A stretch of DNA of 64,000 nt from NVTR01 sp036479015 (GCA_036479015.1 JAZGFB010000034.1:1-64000), one strand, 5' to 3'; counted from the first letter of the stretch, positions 17,082-26,828 are shown. Notes: generated from the sequence alone by a model not told the origin. Translations and numbers: made by a program.

Positions 17082-18358
17082 ACAATGTTGATACAGATCT
17101 GCCCGCCAAACTGGTGCGCCCTTTGTATGTTGGGGCGGTTGGGGTTGTCACGTTCATCGTGGCGATCGTGGCGCTGTCTATAACGGTGCCGCTGGCCACG
17201 ACAATCCAGGTTTCCGGGGTGCTTGTGTCATCCAGCCCCAGCTTTGAAGTGCAACACCCCTACGGTGGGACAATAAGCTGGGTCGGGGTTAAGGCACACC
17301 AATCGGTACGCGCCGGGGAGGTTTTGTTTCGGTTTGATACAAGGTTGGAGCGGTCGACATTGATGGAAATCGAGGCTCAGACCGCGATACTGAGCCACGA
17401 AATTTCGCTGATAGATATTGTGCTGGCAGGCAACCTGCCGACCAACAGTGTTGTGTCCCCATCCCGCAGCCGTGAGAAATATATCGCCGAGGAAGAGGCG
17501 CTTCAGGCACAGGTTCAGGCCCTGCTAAAAAGGGCGGCTGCATTGCAGGCAAAGGCCAGATCTACCCTGCGTGAGTTAGAGTATCTAAGCGAAAAGCATG
17601 CCATTATGGCGGATGCGCTGGCCAAGCAGCAAGCCCTGCAAGAGCGTGGTTTGACGCGGGAAAATGATGTGAACCTGCTGCGCTCTCAGGTGTTGGATAT
17701 CGCCGAAGAGCTGTCTGAAAAGACCGCGCAACGTGCGACAGTGGCAAGCCAGGCAGAACAGTCCAGGCAAGATGTCATTCGGCTGCGATCCCAACGCCAT
17801 GCTGACCTGTTGGTGCGGCGTCGCGATAATGTTTCGACACTGTCACAGCTGCGCATCGAACAGCTACGCCAACAGGCGATTATTGATGCCGCTGATATAC
17901 GTTCGCCGATTGATGGGCAGGTTCAGGCTTTGTTCAAGGACACTGCTGGAATGTACGTGCCCAAAGGTGAAACCCTGGTTGAAATTGCTGAGATGTTGCA
18001 AAAGCCGGTGTTGCAATTGAATGTGCCGGTTAATGTGGTTGATCAGGTGCGCGTGGACATGCGGGGCCGTTTAACAATTGCCAGTCTGCCCCAACGTGAA
18101 ATGCCTGTGATCTATGTGACCCTGACGGCCGTAGCCCCCCTGGCCGAGCGCGACCGGGAAGGCAGGCCGACAAGTTATCTGGCCTCAGCTGAGATCGAGG
18201 ATTTGAGCGCGTTTGATTTTCTTGAAAGCACCGGTGTTGGGCTGCGGCTTTCGGCGGATATGCCAGTTTCGGTTGCGCTGCAGGGGCGATCGGTTACTTT
18301 TGCCAGCTATGCTGTGAAACCTTTCTTGAGCGCGTTTTCCGGTGCATTGCAAGATTGA
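17078..18358 (+). CDS. Type I secretion membrane fusion protein (HlyD family)
   Basis: 426-aa periplasmic adaptor. One transmembrane helix near residues 13-37, then a split biotinyl-lipoyl-like domain (HPYGGTISWVGVKAHQSVRAGE and DIRSPIDGQVQALF), a long coiled coil (about 90-260) and a beta-barrel C-terminus. The likely start is TTG at 17078, overlapping the TGA of the ABC gene; no in-frame ATG lies near. It should bridge the ABC protein and an outer-membrane TolC protein, which is not in the window. Convergent with the LysR gene. Confidence 0.88.
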   Translation: MNNVDTDLPAKLVRPLYVGAVGVVTFIVAIVALSITVPLATTIQVSGVLVSSSPSFEVQHPYGGTISWVGVKAHQSVRAGEVLFRFDTRLERSTLMEIEAQTAILSHEISLIDIVLAGNLPTNSVVSPSRSREKYIAEEEALQAQVQALLKRAAALQAKARSTLRELEYLSEKHAIMADALAKQQALQERGLTRENDVNLLRSQVLDIAEELSEKTAQRATVASQAEQSRQDVIRLRSQRHADLLVRRRDNVSTLSQLRIEQLRQQAIIDAADIRSPIDGQVQALFKDTAGMYVPKGETLVEIAEMLQKPVLQLNVPVNVVDQVRVDMRGRLTIASLPQREMPVIYVTLTAVAPLAERDREGRPTSYLASAEIEDLSAFDFLESTGVGLRLSADMPVSVALQGRSVTFASYAVKPFLSAFSGALQD

Positions 18359-18397
18359 TGGCGCGTTGCCTGCAAGCGGCGCCCCATGGGCCAGCCG

Positions 18398-19264
18398 CTA
18401 GCCCGGCGCACTTGCCGCCATTTCCATGAAGCTGCGAATGGTGCGCACATCAGAGCGTTGCCGGATACAGACCACTGTTTCCTGCATTATCATTTCAGGG
18501 CCGGCGATTGGAATGGGCTTTAGCCGTTGATCCTGGCCAAATTCAGCGCGGGACACGAAACCAATTCCACCGCCTTTGGCAACAATTTCGCGCACGGCTT
18601 CGCGGCCTTCGGCCTCTATGGCTGGGGTCAGTGTCAGGCGCTGTTTTTTTGCCATTTCTTCTAATTTTTGCCGGGTCTTTGAGCCGCGCTCGCGAAGAAC
18701 AAGCGGGTGCCGGGATAATTGGGTAAGGGTTTGGGGGCGCTTATTGAATTTGGCAAACCCGGCTGCCGCAAATGCAATTATCGGCGAGCTGCCCAAGATG
18801 ACGCTTTGGTAGCGCTCTGGGTGCATTGTGGTCCCCAGAACGCCGATATCTGCGTGATAGGCAATGAGCGCCTGTTCAACCTCTGCTGTATTTCCACTGC
18901 GAAGATTGATGCGGACGGCGGGGTGTTTTAGGCGAAATCGGCTGAGTAATTCGGTGACGTGGGACGCAGAGTCAGCGATAATGTTCAAGGTGCCCGTGGC
19001 GACAGATCTGGATTCTGTCAGAAAATCCAGGGCCTGGGATTCAATTTCAAACAATTGACTGGTGATGGCAAACAACTGTTTGCCCTGGTTAGTAAGCCGG
19101 GTCTGCTTCTTGCTGCGGTCAAACAGCAATATATCAAATTCCCGTTCCAGGCTGAGAACCTGGTCAGAAACAGCTGACTGTGTCAGCCCAATTGCCCTGG
19201 CGGCCAAGGAAAACCCGCCATGCAGAGCAACGTTTTGGAAGGCTCGAAGCTGGGTGTGTTTCAT
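18398..19264 (-). CDS. LysR-type regulator of the 2-aminoethylphosphonate operon
   Basis: 288-aa LTTR: winged helix-turn-helix at residues 1-60 (SLAARAIGLTQSAVSDQV) and an effector-binding domain (about 90-288). Start MKHTQLRAF at ATG 19264 fits the family; the open frame extends 24 codons upstream but would lengthen the protein beyond the usual start. It is divergent from phnW across a 118-bp spacer that contains an LTTR-like box, the usual arrangement for local activation. Probable inducer is AEP or a pathway intermediate (inference). Confidence 0.85.
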   Translation of the reverse strand: MKHTQLRAFQNVALHGGFSLAARAIGLTQSAVSDQVLSLEREFDILLFDRSKKQTRLTNQGKQLFAITSQLFEIESQALDFLTESRSVATGTLNIIADSASHVTELLSRFRLKHPAVRINLRSGNTAEVEQALIAYHADIGVLGTTMHPERYQSVILGSSPIIAFAAAGFAKFNKRPQTLTQLSRHPLVLRERGSKTRQKLEEMAKKQRLTLTPAIEAEGREAVREIVAKGGGIGFVSRAEFGQDQRLKPIPIAGPEMIMQETVVCIRQRSDVRTIRSFMEMAASAPG

Positions 19265-19299
19265 CTGGGGTTCTCGCGAGTTATTTATAGGTTTTCCTG

Positions 19300-19315
19300 A
19301 TAGTGTTATAACTAT
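19300..19315. promoter_or_regulatory. Candidate LysR-type operator (T-N11-A)
   Basis: ATAGT-GTTATA-ACTAT, an inverted repeat of 5-bp arms matching the T-N11-A pattern of LTTR sites. It lies between the divergent LysR gene and phnW, 68 nt upstream of the phnW start. Confidence 0.5.
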
Positions 19316-19382
19316 TAACGATTTTACATATAGCAAAAAATAACTGTATCAGCCAGGTAGTGACAGATCAGCGGGTGATAAG

Positions 19383-20570
19383 ATGGCAAATTCCAACAGC
19401 ACTATTCAACCACCACATCTGGGCGAGCCGTACCTGCTTACGCCGGGGCCGCTGACCACATCACTTGCGGTAAAACAGGCAATGTTGCGCGATTGGGGCA
19501 GTTGGGATGGTGAGTTTCGTGCCATGACTGCGAAGATGCGCGCCATGTTGCTGAACCTGATCAATGACAAAGACGGTGCGTTTGACTGTGTCCCGATGCA
19601 AGGCAGCGGCACGTTTTCGGTAGAGGCGATGTTGGCATCTTTTACCCCGCGCGATGGCAAGGTGTTGGTGCTGTCAAACGGTGCCTATGGCAAGCGGACG
19701 GTTGAGACGCTGGAATATTTGGGCCGGGATCACGTGGTGATCGACAAGGGTGATTATCTGCCGCCCCGCGGTGAAGAAGTAACGGCCGCTTTGCAGGCTG
19801 ACCCTGACATTACCCATGTTGTTGTGGTGCATTGCGAAACCAGTTCAGGCATCTTGAACCCGGTGGCGGAAATTTCCGAGGCGGTTTATGCGCAGGGGCG
19901 AAAACTGCTGATCGACAGCATGAGCGCCTTTGGCGCGATCCCGCTGGATGTGAGCGAAATTCGCTATGAGGCGATGGTGTCATCGGCCAATAAATGCATC
20001 GAAGGTGTGCCGGGGTTCGGATTTATCATCGCCCGCTTGGATGAGCTGGAAGCCGCCAAAGGCCGCAGCCATTCCCTAAGCCTGGATGTGCATGCCCAGT
20101 GGGCACATATGAACAAGACCGGGCAATGGCGATTTACCCCGCCGACCCATGTGGTGGTGGCGTTTCTGGAAGCACTGAAAGCGCATATCGCTGAGGGCGG
20201 TGTTGCCGGGCGCGCTGCGCGGTATGCCAATAACCGCGATGTGGTGGTGGCGGGCATGCGGGGGCTGGGGTTTGAAACCCTGCTGAAAGACCGCTGGTTG
20301 TCGCCGATCATCGTGACGTTTTTCTGCCCCGCCGACCCGGCATTTGAGTTTGAACAGTTTTATCAGTTGATGAAAGCCCGCGGCTTTATCATCTACCCTG
20401 GCAAGCTGACGGTGGCGGCCAGTTTCCGCATCGGCTGTATTGGTCAGATGGATGGGGATGTGATGCGTGCCGTTGTTAAAGCGGCCGGTGACTGTCTAAG
20501 TGAAATGGGCGTGGCTGACGCACACCCACCTAAAGCTGCACTAATTGAACGGGCCAAATTGGCCGCATGA
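19383..20570 (+). CDS. phnW: 2-aminoethylphosphonate--pyruvate transaminase
   Basis: 395-aa class V PLP aminotransferase converting AEP and pyruvate to phosphonoacetaldehyde and alanine. The N-terminus LLTPGPLTTS and the PLP Lys in SSANKCIEGVPGFGF (K204) are typical of PhnW. First gene of phnW-phnA-phnY, which encodes the oxidative AEP route rather than the PhnX phosphonatase route; no phnX is seen. Confidence 0.93.
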   Translation: MANSNSTIQPPHLGEPYLLTPGPLTTSLAVKQAMLRDWGSWDGEFRAMTAKMRAMLLNLINDKDGAFDCVPMQGSGTFSVEAMLASFTPRDGKVLVLSNGAYGKRTVETLEYLGRDHVVIDKGDYLPPRGEEVTAALQADPDITHVVVVHCETSSGILNPVAEISEAVYAQGRKLLIDSMSAFGAIPLDVSEIRYEAMVSSANKCIEGVPGFGFIIARLDELEAAKGRSHSLSLDVHAQWAHMNKTGQWRFTPPTHVVVAFLEALKAHIAEGGVAGRAARYANNRDVVVAGMRGLGFETLLKDRWLSPIIVTFFCPADPAFEFEQFYQLMKARGFIIYPGKLTVAASFRIGCIGQMDGDVMRAVVKAAGDCLSEMGVADAHPPKAALIERAKLAA

Positions 20571-20593
20571 ATACCTGACAGAGGAACCAAGTG

Positions 20594-21838
20594 ATGACGA
20601 TAACGACCCCTGTGATTGTGAATGATCGCACTTACGCCGCCCCAAAAACCTGCGCCATTGCGATTTGTCTGGATGGCTGTGAACCGGCCTATCTGGATGA
20701 GGCGATTGGCGCGGGCCTGATGCCCAACCTGAAGCGCATCAAAGAAACCGGCACCGTGCGTTTGGCGCATTCTGTTGTGCCGTCTTTCACCAACCCAAAC
20801 AACATGTCGATCGCAACGGGCCGCCCGCCATCGGTGCACGGGATTTGCGGTAACTTTCTGTATGATCCGGAAACCAAAACCGAAGTGATGATGAATGATG
20901 TGCGGTTCCTGCGCGCGCCAACGATCTTTCATAAGTTTCAGCAAGCGGGTGCGCGGGTTGCTATTGTGACAGCAAAAGACAAATTGCGCGCGCTTTTGGG
21001 GGCCGAGCTGACGTTTAACGACGACACCGCGATTTGTTTTTCCGCCGAATGTTCGGACACAACGACCGTGGAGGAACACGGTATTGAGAACGGCAGCAAA
21101 TGGACGGGCATGGATGTGCCAGAGGTGTATTCTGCCGAACTGTCCGAGTTTGTTTTTGCCGCTGGCGTTAAGCTGTTGGCGGAATGGAAGCCGGATGTGA
21201 TGTACCTGACCACGACGGATTTCATCCAGCACAAGCACGCGCCCGGCGCGCCAGTGGCCAATTCGTTCTATGAGAATTTTGATCGCTACCTTGGCCAGTT
21301 GGACGAAATGGGCGCGGCGATTGTGATCACCGGTGACCATGGCATGAAGCCAAAACACCACGCGGATGGCAGCCCAAATGTGGTTTATATTCAGGATGTC
21401 ATGGACGAATGGCTGGGCGAGGCTGTGGCCCGTGTGATCCTGCCGATTACCGACCCTTATGTGGTTCACCACGGCGCGTTGGGTTCATTTGCAACCATGT
21501 ATTTGCCCGCTGACGCGGACCGTCAGGACATTATCGACCGTCTGGCCAAAATTGATGGCATCGAATTTGTCTGTGGCCGGGAAGAGGCATGTGGCCGGTT
21601 TGGTCTGCCTGCGGATCGCATCGGTGACATTGTTCTGACTTCTGGTGAAAACGTCACCATTGGGACGTCTGAGCACCGCCATGATCTGGCCGCGCTGAAA
21701 GACCCATTGCGCTCGCATGGGGGCTTGCATGAGCAAACAGTGCCGTTCATCGTGAACCGCGTGCTGGAACTGGATGGTGCGCCTGATTTGCGGAATTTCG
21801 ATGCATTTTTCGTTGCGACCAAAGCCGCGGCACTTTGA
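20594..21838 (+). CDS. phnA: Phosphonoacetate hydrolase
   Basis: 414-aa metal-dependent hydrolase of the alkaline phosphatase superfamily that cleaves the C-P bond of phosphonoacetate to acetate and phosphate. The catalytic Thr lies in SFTNPNNMSIATG; metal ligands include the early Asp (CLDGCEPAY) and the later TGDHGMKPKH and SHGGLHE motifs. ATG 20594 was preferred to the GTG one codon earlier because of spacing from GAGGAA. Last chemical step of the pathway. Confidence 0.93.
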   Translation: MTITTPVIVNDRTYAAPKTCAIAICLDGCEPAYLDEAIGAGLMPNLKRIKETGTVRLAHSVVPSFTNPNNMSIATGRPPSVHGICGNFLYDPETKTEVMMNDVRFLRAPTIFHKFQQAGARVAIVTAKDKLRALLGAELTFNDDTAICFSAECSDTTTVEEHGIENGSKWTGMDVPEVYSAELSEFVFAAGVKLLAEWKPDVMYLTTTDFIQHKHAPGAPVANSFYENFDRYLGQLDEMGAAIVITGDHGMKPKHHADGSPNVVYIQDVMDEWLGEAVARVILPITDPYVVHHGALGSFATMYLPADADRQDIIDRLAKIDGIEFVCGREEACGRFGLPADRIGDIVLTSGENVTIGTSEHRHDLAALKDPLRSHGGLHEQTVPFIVNRVLELDGAPDLRNFDAFFVATKAAAL

Positions 21839-21857
21839 TTTGAAGGATAAAAACACC

Positions 21858-23309
21858 ATGCCGGAAAATAAAGACTTTAGAAATGAAGGCATGCGCATCG
21901 GCGGCGAGGTGGTGTTCACTGATGCAGTGATTGAGGTGACGTACCCCTATACTGGCGAAGTGATCGGCACTGTCCCCGCGGGCACTGCCGAACATGCCAA
22001 GCGTGCGTTTGAGATCGCGGCGAATTACAAATCTAAGCTAAGCCGCTATGAGCGCAGCAAGATTTTGCAGCGCGCCGGTGAGCTGATTGGCGAGCGTCGT
22101 GAATACCTGGCCAAGTGGCTGACGCTGGAGCTGGGAATTTGCCACCAGCATGCGATCTATGAGACCAAGCGCGCGCAGGATGTTTATCAGTTTGCGGCAA
22201 GTCAGGCATTGAACGATGACGGTGAGATTTTTTCGTGCGACCTGACCCATAACGGTAAAGAGCGCAAGATTTTCACTAAGCGCGAACCGGTCAATGCGAT
22301 TTCGGCGATTACGCCGTTTAACCACCCGCTGAACATGGTCAGCCACAAGATCGCCCCGTCGATTGCCACCAACAATTGCATGGTCTGCAAGCCAACTGAG
22401 CTGACACCACTGACGGCCATTGCCTTGGCCGACATCCTGTATGAGGCGGGTCTGCCGCCTGAGATGTTCCAGATTGTGACGGGCTGGCCCAAGGATATTG
22501 GCGATGAGATGATGGTGAATGAACACATCGACATCATCACCTTTACCGGCGGTGTGCCGGTGGGCAAGCTGATTGCTTCCAAGGCGGGATATAAACGTCA
22601 GGCGTTGGAGCTGGGTGGCAATGATCCGTTGATAATCTGCAGTGACCTGAGTGATGCCGATCTGGAAAAGGCCGCGACCATTGCTGTGGCGGGTGCCACC
22701 GGCAATTCGGGGCAGCGTTGCACCGCGATCAAACGTATTTTGGTTCAGGAAAGCGTGGCCGAAAGGTTCGTGCCGCTGGTTCTGGAAAAAGCCAAGGCGA
22801 TCAAATTTGGCGATCCGCAGGATCCGGACACCCAATTAGGCTGTGTGATCCATGCACAGGCGGCTGAATTGTTTGAAAACCGCGTGCTTCAGGCGGAAAA
22901 TGAAGGGGCGAAGATCCTGTATCATCCGGGGCGTCAGGGTGCATTGCTGCCGCCGATTGTGGTGGACCATGTGCCCCATGACAGCGAGCTGGTGATGGAA
23001 GAAACCTTTGGTCCGATTATACCCATTGTGCGCGTCCCGGACGATGATGAAGAGGTGATGCGCATTTCAAATTCGACCGACTTTGGCCTGTCTTCAGGCG
23101 TTTGTACCAATGATCTGAACCGCGCAATTGCCTATATCAACGGGCTGGATGTGGGCACCTGCAACATCTGGGAACAGCCCGGATACCGGATTGAAACATC
23201 GCCCTTTGGGGGCATCAAGGATAGCGGCAATGCCGTAAAGGAAGGTGTGACCGAAGCGATGAAATTTTTCACCAATGTCAAAACTTATTCACTGCCCTGG
23301 CCGACGTGA
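21858..23309 (+). CDS. phnY: Phosphonoacetaldehyde dehydrogenase
   Basis: 483-aa NAD-dependent aldehyde dehydrogenase giving phosphonoacetate. Catalytic Glu in ELGGNDP and catalytic Cys in GQRCTAIK; the oxyanion Asn region AITPFNHPLN is present. The ATG at 21858 follows GAAGGA. Open frame continues 28 codons upstream over phnA but has no ribosome binding site. Its place in this operon, not its sequence alone, identifies the substrate. Confidence 0.92.
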   Translation: MPENKDFRNEGMRIGGEVVFTDAVIEVTYPYTGEVIGTVPAGTAEHAKRAFEIAANYKSKLSRYERSKILQRAGELIGERREYLAKWLTLELGICHQHAIYETKRAQDVYQFAASQALNDDGEIFSCDLTHNGKERKIFTKREPVNAISAITPFNHPLNMVSHKIAPSIATNNCMVCKPTELTPLTAIALADILYEAGLPPEMFQIVTGWPKDIGDEMMVNEHIDIITFTGGVPVGKLIASKAGYKRQALELGGNDPLIICSDLSDADLEKAATIAVAGATGNSGQRCTAIKRILVQESVAERFVPLVLEKAKAIKFGDPQDPDTQLGCVIHAQAAELFENRVLQAENEGAKILYHPGRQGALLPPIVVDHVPHDSELVMEETFGPIIPIVRVPDDDEEVMRISNSTDFGLSSGVCTNDLNRAIAYINGLDVGTCNIWEQPGYRIETSPFGGIKDSGNAVKEGVTEAMKFFTNVKTYSLPWPT

Positions 23310-23655
23310 ACGCGTGGGGGCAGAACTGGACTCATCTAATGCCGCCATTTGGCGGTATCCTGAAACATAAACTCGATCAATCTTGTCGTAAGTGAGTGAA
23401 AGTTTTGAAAATATCTTGACAGAGCGGTACGGCTTGCACAATTCTTTTCAGGAGATGGTGTGCCGCTGGGTTTGACAGAATCGGCAATTGCGTTGGATAG
23501 TTCCTGGGGAGGAAGAAAACTGGATACCACTGGTCATGTAATCAACGGGTGTCGCGTCAAGTTTTGTGACGGGTTTTCAAAGCCATCAAAGTTTTACAAT
23601 CGCAATCACTCTACTTTTCGAAAATCATAATAAAATAAAAAAGGGAGAATAATAA
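23310..23655. other. Upstream region of the ABC importer operon
   Basis: 346 nt. It begins with a short GCCGCC-ATTT-GGCGGT hairpin (from 23341). TTGACA at 23416-23421 could be a -35, but no good -10 follows at 17 nt. A 57-codon open frame (GTG 23460 to TAA 23630) lies 5 nt after AGGAG and resembles nothing I know. The last 40 nt before the importer gene are very AT-rich. Confidence 0.4.
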
Positions 23656-25707
23656 ATGAAAACAGTACTTTATTCAGGGGTCGCGCTGATCGCGCTTACC
23701 GGGGGGGCCTTTGCTGGGTCACACTCTGGTTGTGCCGGGATCACACTGGCCGATATGGACGGGGTTGCCGAAGGCAAATACCGCCAGCAATATGAATTGT
23801 CCGCGTACCAGGATGCCGCCGGTTGCGAAATGACGTTTCAGGGTGATCCGGCAGCAGATGCCAACAACGCCCGTATTCGTGGCAATGGTGCGCTGATGGA
23901 CCTGGCAGACCGCATTCCGGCAGAGCCGCTGGTGGTGGTGCCCTATGATGCAATTGGCAGCTATGGCGGAACGCTGGACGTTCTTTCAAACGCGACAGAG
24001 GCCGGCACATCCGATTTCCTTTCGGTGCGCCATGTTAACCTGGTGCGCTTTTCTGACGATCTGCAAACCATTGTGCCAAACATTGCCAAAGACTGGTCAT
24101 GGAATGATGATTTCACCCAGCTGACGTTCTTTTTGCGCGACGGCCACAGATGGTCTGACGGTGCTCCGTTCACCTCTGCTGATGTGAAATACTGGTATGA
24201 CAACCTGGCACTGAATTCCAACATCATTGAAAAGCCGAAAGACTATGTATTGGTCGCCGGTGAGCGGATGACAGTGGACACACCAGATGCAACAACTGTT
24301 GTGTTCAATCTGCCCGCGCCTAAGCCTGGCCTGTTGGCCCACTTTGCAACATCGTTTGCGCAGGGGTTTCAGCCAAAGCATTTCCTAAGCATTTGGGATC
24401 CGGAATTGAACCCATCAGCTGATGCAGATGCACAGGCAGCAGGGTTTGAAAATGGCTATGCGGTTATTTCAGCTTATTTCGGTAATTCGGACTGGACAGA
24501 CACACCGTCACCATTGCTTAACAGCCCTACCAAAGTTGCGGCATTGCCAGCGGATGTTGTGCCAACCCTGGAAAGCCACATCTATGTGACTGATACGACA
24601 GAAGGCCGCCATCTGGTTGCCAACCCGTATTTCCACCAGGTAGACACGGCCGGTAACCAACTGCCCTATATCAGTGAGCAGGATGAGATTTATGTGAACG
24701 AAAACGAAGTTCGCATTCTGAAGCTGGTCAACGCAGAGGCTGATTATAAAGCGCAGTCATTGCAGCTGCCGTCAGCGCCATTGCTGTTGGAAAATCAGGA
24801 AAAGGGCAACTTTACCGTTGAACTGAAGCCTGAAATTACCATGGCGAACTTTTCGTTTAACCTGACCCATGAGGATCCGGAAAAGCGTAAAGTATTTGGT
24901 GATCTACGGTTCCGTCAGGCGATGTCTGTGGCGATCAACCGCGATGAGATCAACGAAGTTGCGTTCTTCGGTCTGGGCGAAACCAAGCAGTATATTGGTT
25001 TCTCACCGGCCCCTAGCTTTGTTGATCCAAAATGGGCGCAGCACTTTGCCCAATATGATCCGGCAATGGCCAACAGCCTGCTGGATGAAATTGGCATGGC
25101 TGACACCGATGGCGATGGTTTCCGCGAATTGCCAAACGGCGAAAAGCTGGTGCTGAACCTGCAATTTTCTACGCAGGGTATTGCCGGTCAAGTGGTTGAG
25201 CTGGTCGGGCAAAGCTGGGCCGAAGTTGGCATCCAGTCATCCGTGAAAGAGGTTACTCCGGACGAATACCGTTCGCAGCAGTCTTCTAACAAGCTGGATG
25301 TTGGGACGTGGCGCAAAGGTCAACCAATGGGCATTGTTCTTGGTAACAACGAACTGTTTGTGCCGCCGTTTGAAAACTACTTTGGTCACCGCACAGGTAT
25401 GCTGTGGGCCGAATGGGTTGACAGCAATGGTGCCAGCGGCGTTGAGCCACCGGAATATGTTAAGGAAATGATTTCCGATATTAACATCTTCCAATCTGCA
25501 GCAGCTGGTTCAGCTGAATCAGATGGTGCTGGTGCGCGTCTTGTCGAAAATCTGGTGAGCAACCTGTTGTTCATCGGGGTGGTACAGGCCCCTGCGCCAA
25601 TCTACCACAACAACGCGCTGAAGAACTTTACCGAGTTCAAGACGCAGTCATATGAGTATTACCGGACATATCCGTACCGGGCCACTCAGTGGTACCTGGA
25701 CGAATAG
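23656..25707 (+). CDS. Peptide-type ABC transporter substrate-binding protein (SBP family 5)
   Basis: 683-aa periplasmic receptor, longer than DppA/OppA (~540). Signal peptide 1-20 ends AFA. Residues 21-95 form an extra N-terminal segment with cysteines before the SBP_bac_5 fold begins (YGGTLDVLSN). The family motif near RFRQAMSVAINRDEIN is clear. GGGAGAATAATAA precedes the ATG. It follows the phn operon and heads a complete importer (25819-29985). Ligand unknown; peptides are the default, but the setting allows a phosphonate ester or conjugate (inference). Confidence 0.88.
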   Translation: MKTVLYSGVALIALTGGAFAGSHSGCAGITLADMDGVAEGKYRQQYELSAYQDAAGCEMTFQGDPAADANNARIRGNGALMDLADRIPAEPLVVVPYDAIGSYGGTLDVLSNATEAGTSDFLSVRHVNLVRFSDDLQTIVPNIAKDWSWNDDFTQLTFFLRDGHRWSDGAPFTSADVKYWYDNLALNSNIIEKPKDYVLVAGERMTVDTPDATTVVFNLPAPKPGLLAHFATSFAQGFQPKHFLSIWDPELNPSADADAQAAGFENGYAVISAYFGNSDWTDTPSPLLNSPTKVAALPADVVPTLESHIYVTDTTEGRHLVANPYFHQVDTAGNQLPYISEQDEIYVNENEVRILKLVNAEADYKAQSLQLPSAPLLLENQEKGNFTVELKPEITMANFSFNLTHEDPEKRKVFGDLRFRQAMSVAINRDEINEVAFFGLGETKQYIGFSPAPSFVDPKWAQHFAQYDPAMANSLLDEIGMADTDGDGFRELPNGEKLVLNLQFSTQGIAGQVVELVGQSWAEVGIQSSVKEVTPDEYRSQQSSNKLDVGTWRKGQPMGIVLGNNELFVPPFENYFGHRTGMLWAEWVDSNGASGVEPPEYVKEMISDINIFQSAAAGSAESDGAGARLVENLVSNLLFIGVVQAPAPIYHNNALKNFTEFKTQSYEYYRTYPYRATQWYLDE

Positions 25708-25727
25708 TCTGATTACCGTATGATTTT

Positions 25728-25757
25728 GCCACGGGCGATTTATGGATCGCCCGTGGC
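25728..25757 (+). other. Intercistronic stem-loop after the binding-protein gene
   Basis: Perfect 12-bp stem GCCACGGGCGAT/ATCGCCCGTGGC with loop TTATGG and no T tract. Hairpins at this place often protect the abundant binding-protein mRNA or partly attenuate the permease genes. Confidence 0.75.
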
Positions 25758-25818
25758 TACCAATATATAAACGCCCCGAAATAAACCGGGCGAAAGATAT
25801 TCAGGGGGGCGCAAGCCA

Positions 25819-26823
25819 ATGGTTCAGTTTCTGCGTTTCGCATTTATTCGCGCGCTTCTTGCGATGTTCACATTGGTCTTGGTGTCCTTTATTGTTTTCA
25901 GTCTAATGGAGCTGGTGCCGGGCGATTGCGCCGAACGCTATCTTGCGTTTAAGAACACCACCGGCAGCGGTATTTCCGTGGCCGATATTGAATCAGAACG
26001 TATACGGCTTGGTTTGGATAAGCCCTATATTACCCGCTGGGTTTCCTGGATTTTCAACGCCTTTCAGGGTGAATTTGGCGACAGCTGCATCCTGCGCGTT
26101 AACATTAGCCAGCTGTTGGGTCAGAAATTTTACATCAGCCTGGGCATTTGCCTGACGTCATTACTGGTGGCCTATATCATCGCCATCCCTGTGGGCATCA
26201 TTTCAGCCACATCAAACAATGCCACGCTGAATAACTCGCTGCGTCTGGTCAGCTACTTGGGTCTGGCGATGCCAAACTTTTTGTTGGCGCTGATGATCAT
26301 GTTGTTTTCAACGGTGTTCTTTGGCGACAGCCTGACCGGGCTATTTTCGAAAGAGTTCCGAGATGCGGCCTGGTCCTGGGACAGGGTCAAGGATTTCATG
26401 GGTCATATCTGGCTGCCCGTGTTTATATTGGCATGGTCGGCAACGGCCTTTGCCATTCAGACCGTGCGCGCGCTTATGTCTGACGAAATTGGCAAGCTAT
26501 ACGTCACCGCGGCGTCAGCCCGGGGGGTTGCGGGGCGTCGATTGCTATGGCGATACCCGGCGCGCCATGCACTGGGCCCGATCATCAATTCATTGGGGTT
26601 TGACCTGAACCGAATTTTCAACGAGCTGCCAATTATCGCGCTGATCCTGACATTGACGGAGGCTGGATCATTACTGTTGGAGTCACTGGCGCGATCCAAC
26701 GATCAACAGCTTGCAGGTGCGATCATATTCTTGCTGACCGCCAGCATCGTGGGGTTGAATTTTATCACTGATATCATTCTTGCCCTGACCGATCCACGCG
26801 TCCGCCGCAGTATTTTGGGATAG
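25819..26823 (+). CDS. ABC transporter permease, DppB type
   Basis: 334-aa inner-membrane permease with six predicted helices; an N-terminal helix (FIRALLAMFTLVLVSFIVFSL) is followed by VPGDCAERY. The EAA loop (TAASARGVAGRRLLWRYPARHALGP) contacts the ATPases. Works with the next gene as a heterodimer. GGGGGGCGCAAGCC precedes the ATG. Confidence 0.9.
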   Translation: MVQFLRFAFIRALLAMFTLVLVSFIVFSLMELVPGDCAERYLAFKNTTGSGISVADIESERIRLGLDKPYITRWVSWIFNAFQGEFGDSCILRVNISQLLGQKFYISLGICLTSLLVAYIIAIPVGIISATSNNATLNNSLRLVSYLGLAMPNFLLALMIMLFSTVFFGDSLTGLFSKEFRDAAWSWDRVKDFMGHIWLPVFILAWSATAFAIQTVRALMSDEIGKLYVTAASARGVAGRRLLWRYPARHALGPIINSLGFDLNRIFNELPIIALILTLTEAGSLLLESLARSNDQQLAGAIIFLLTASIVGLNFITDIILALTDPRVRRSILG

Positions 26824-26828
26824 TCAAC

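Noticed and set aside
1..18358. A prophage or transposon in the accessory part
   Set aside because: No integrase, transposase, phage structural gene or terminal inverted repeats could be found; only the tRNA fossil hints at past insertion.
20444..21472. 342-codon minus-strand frame opposite phnA
   Set aside because: His/Arg-rich antisense composition and full overlap with phosphonoacetate hydrolase.
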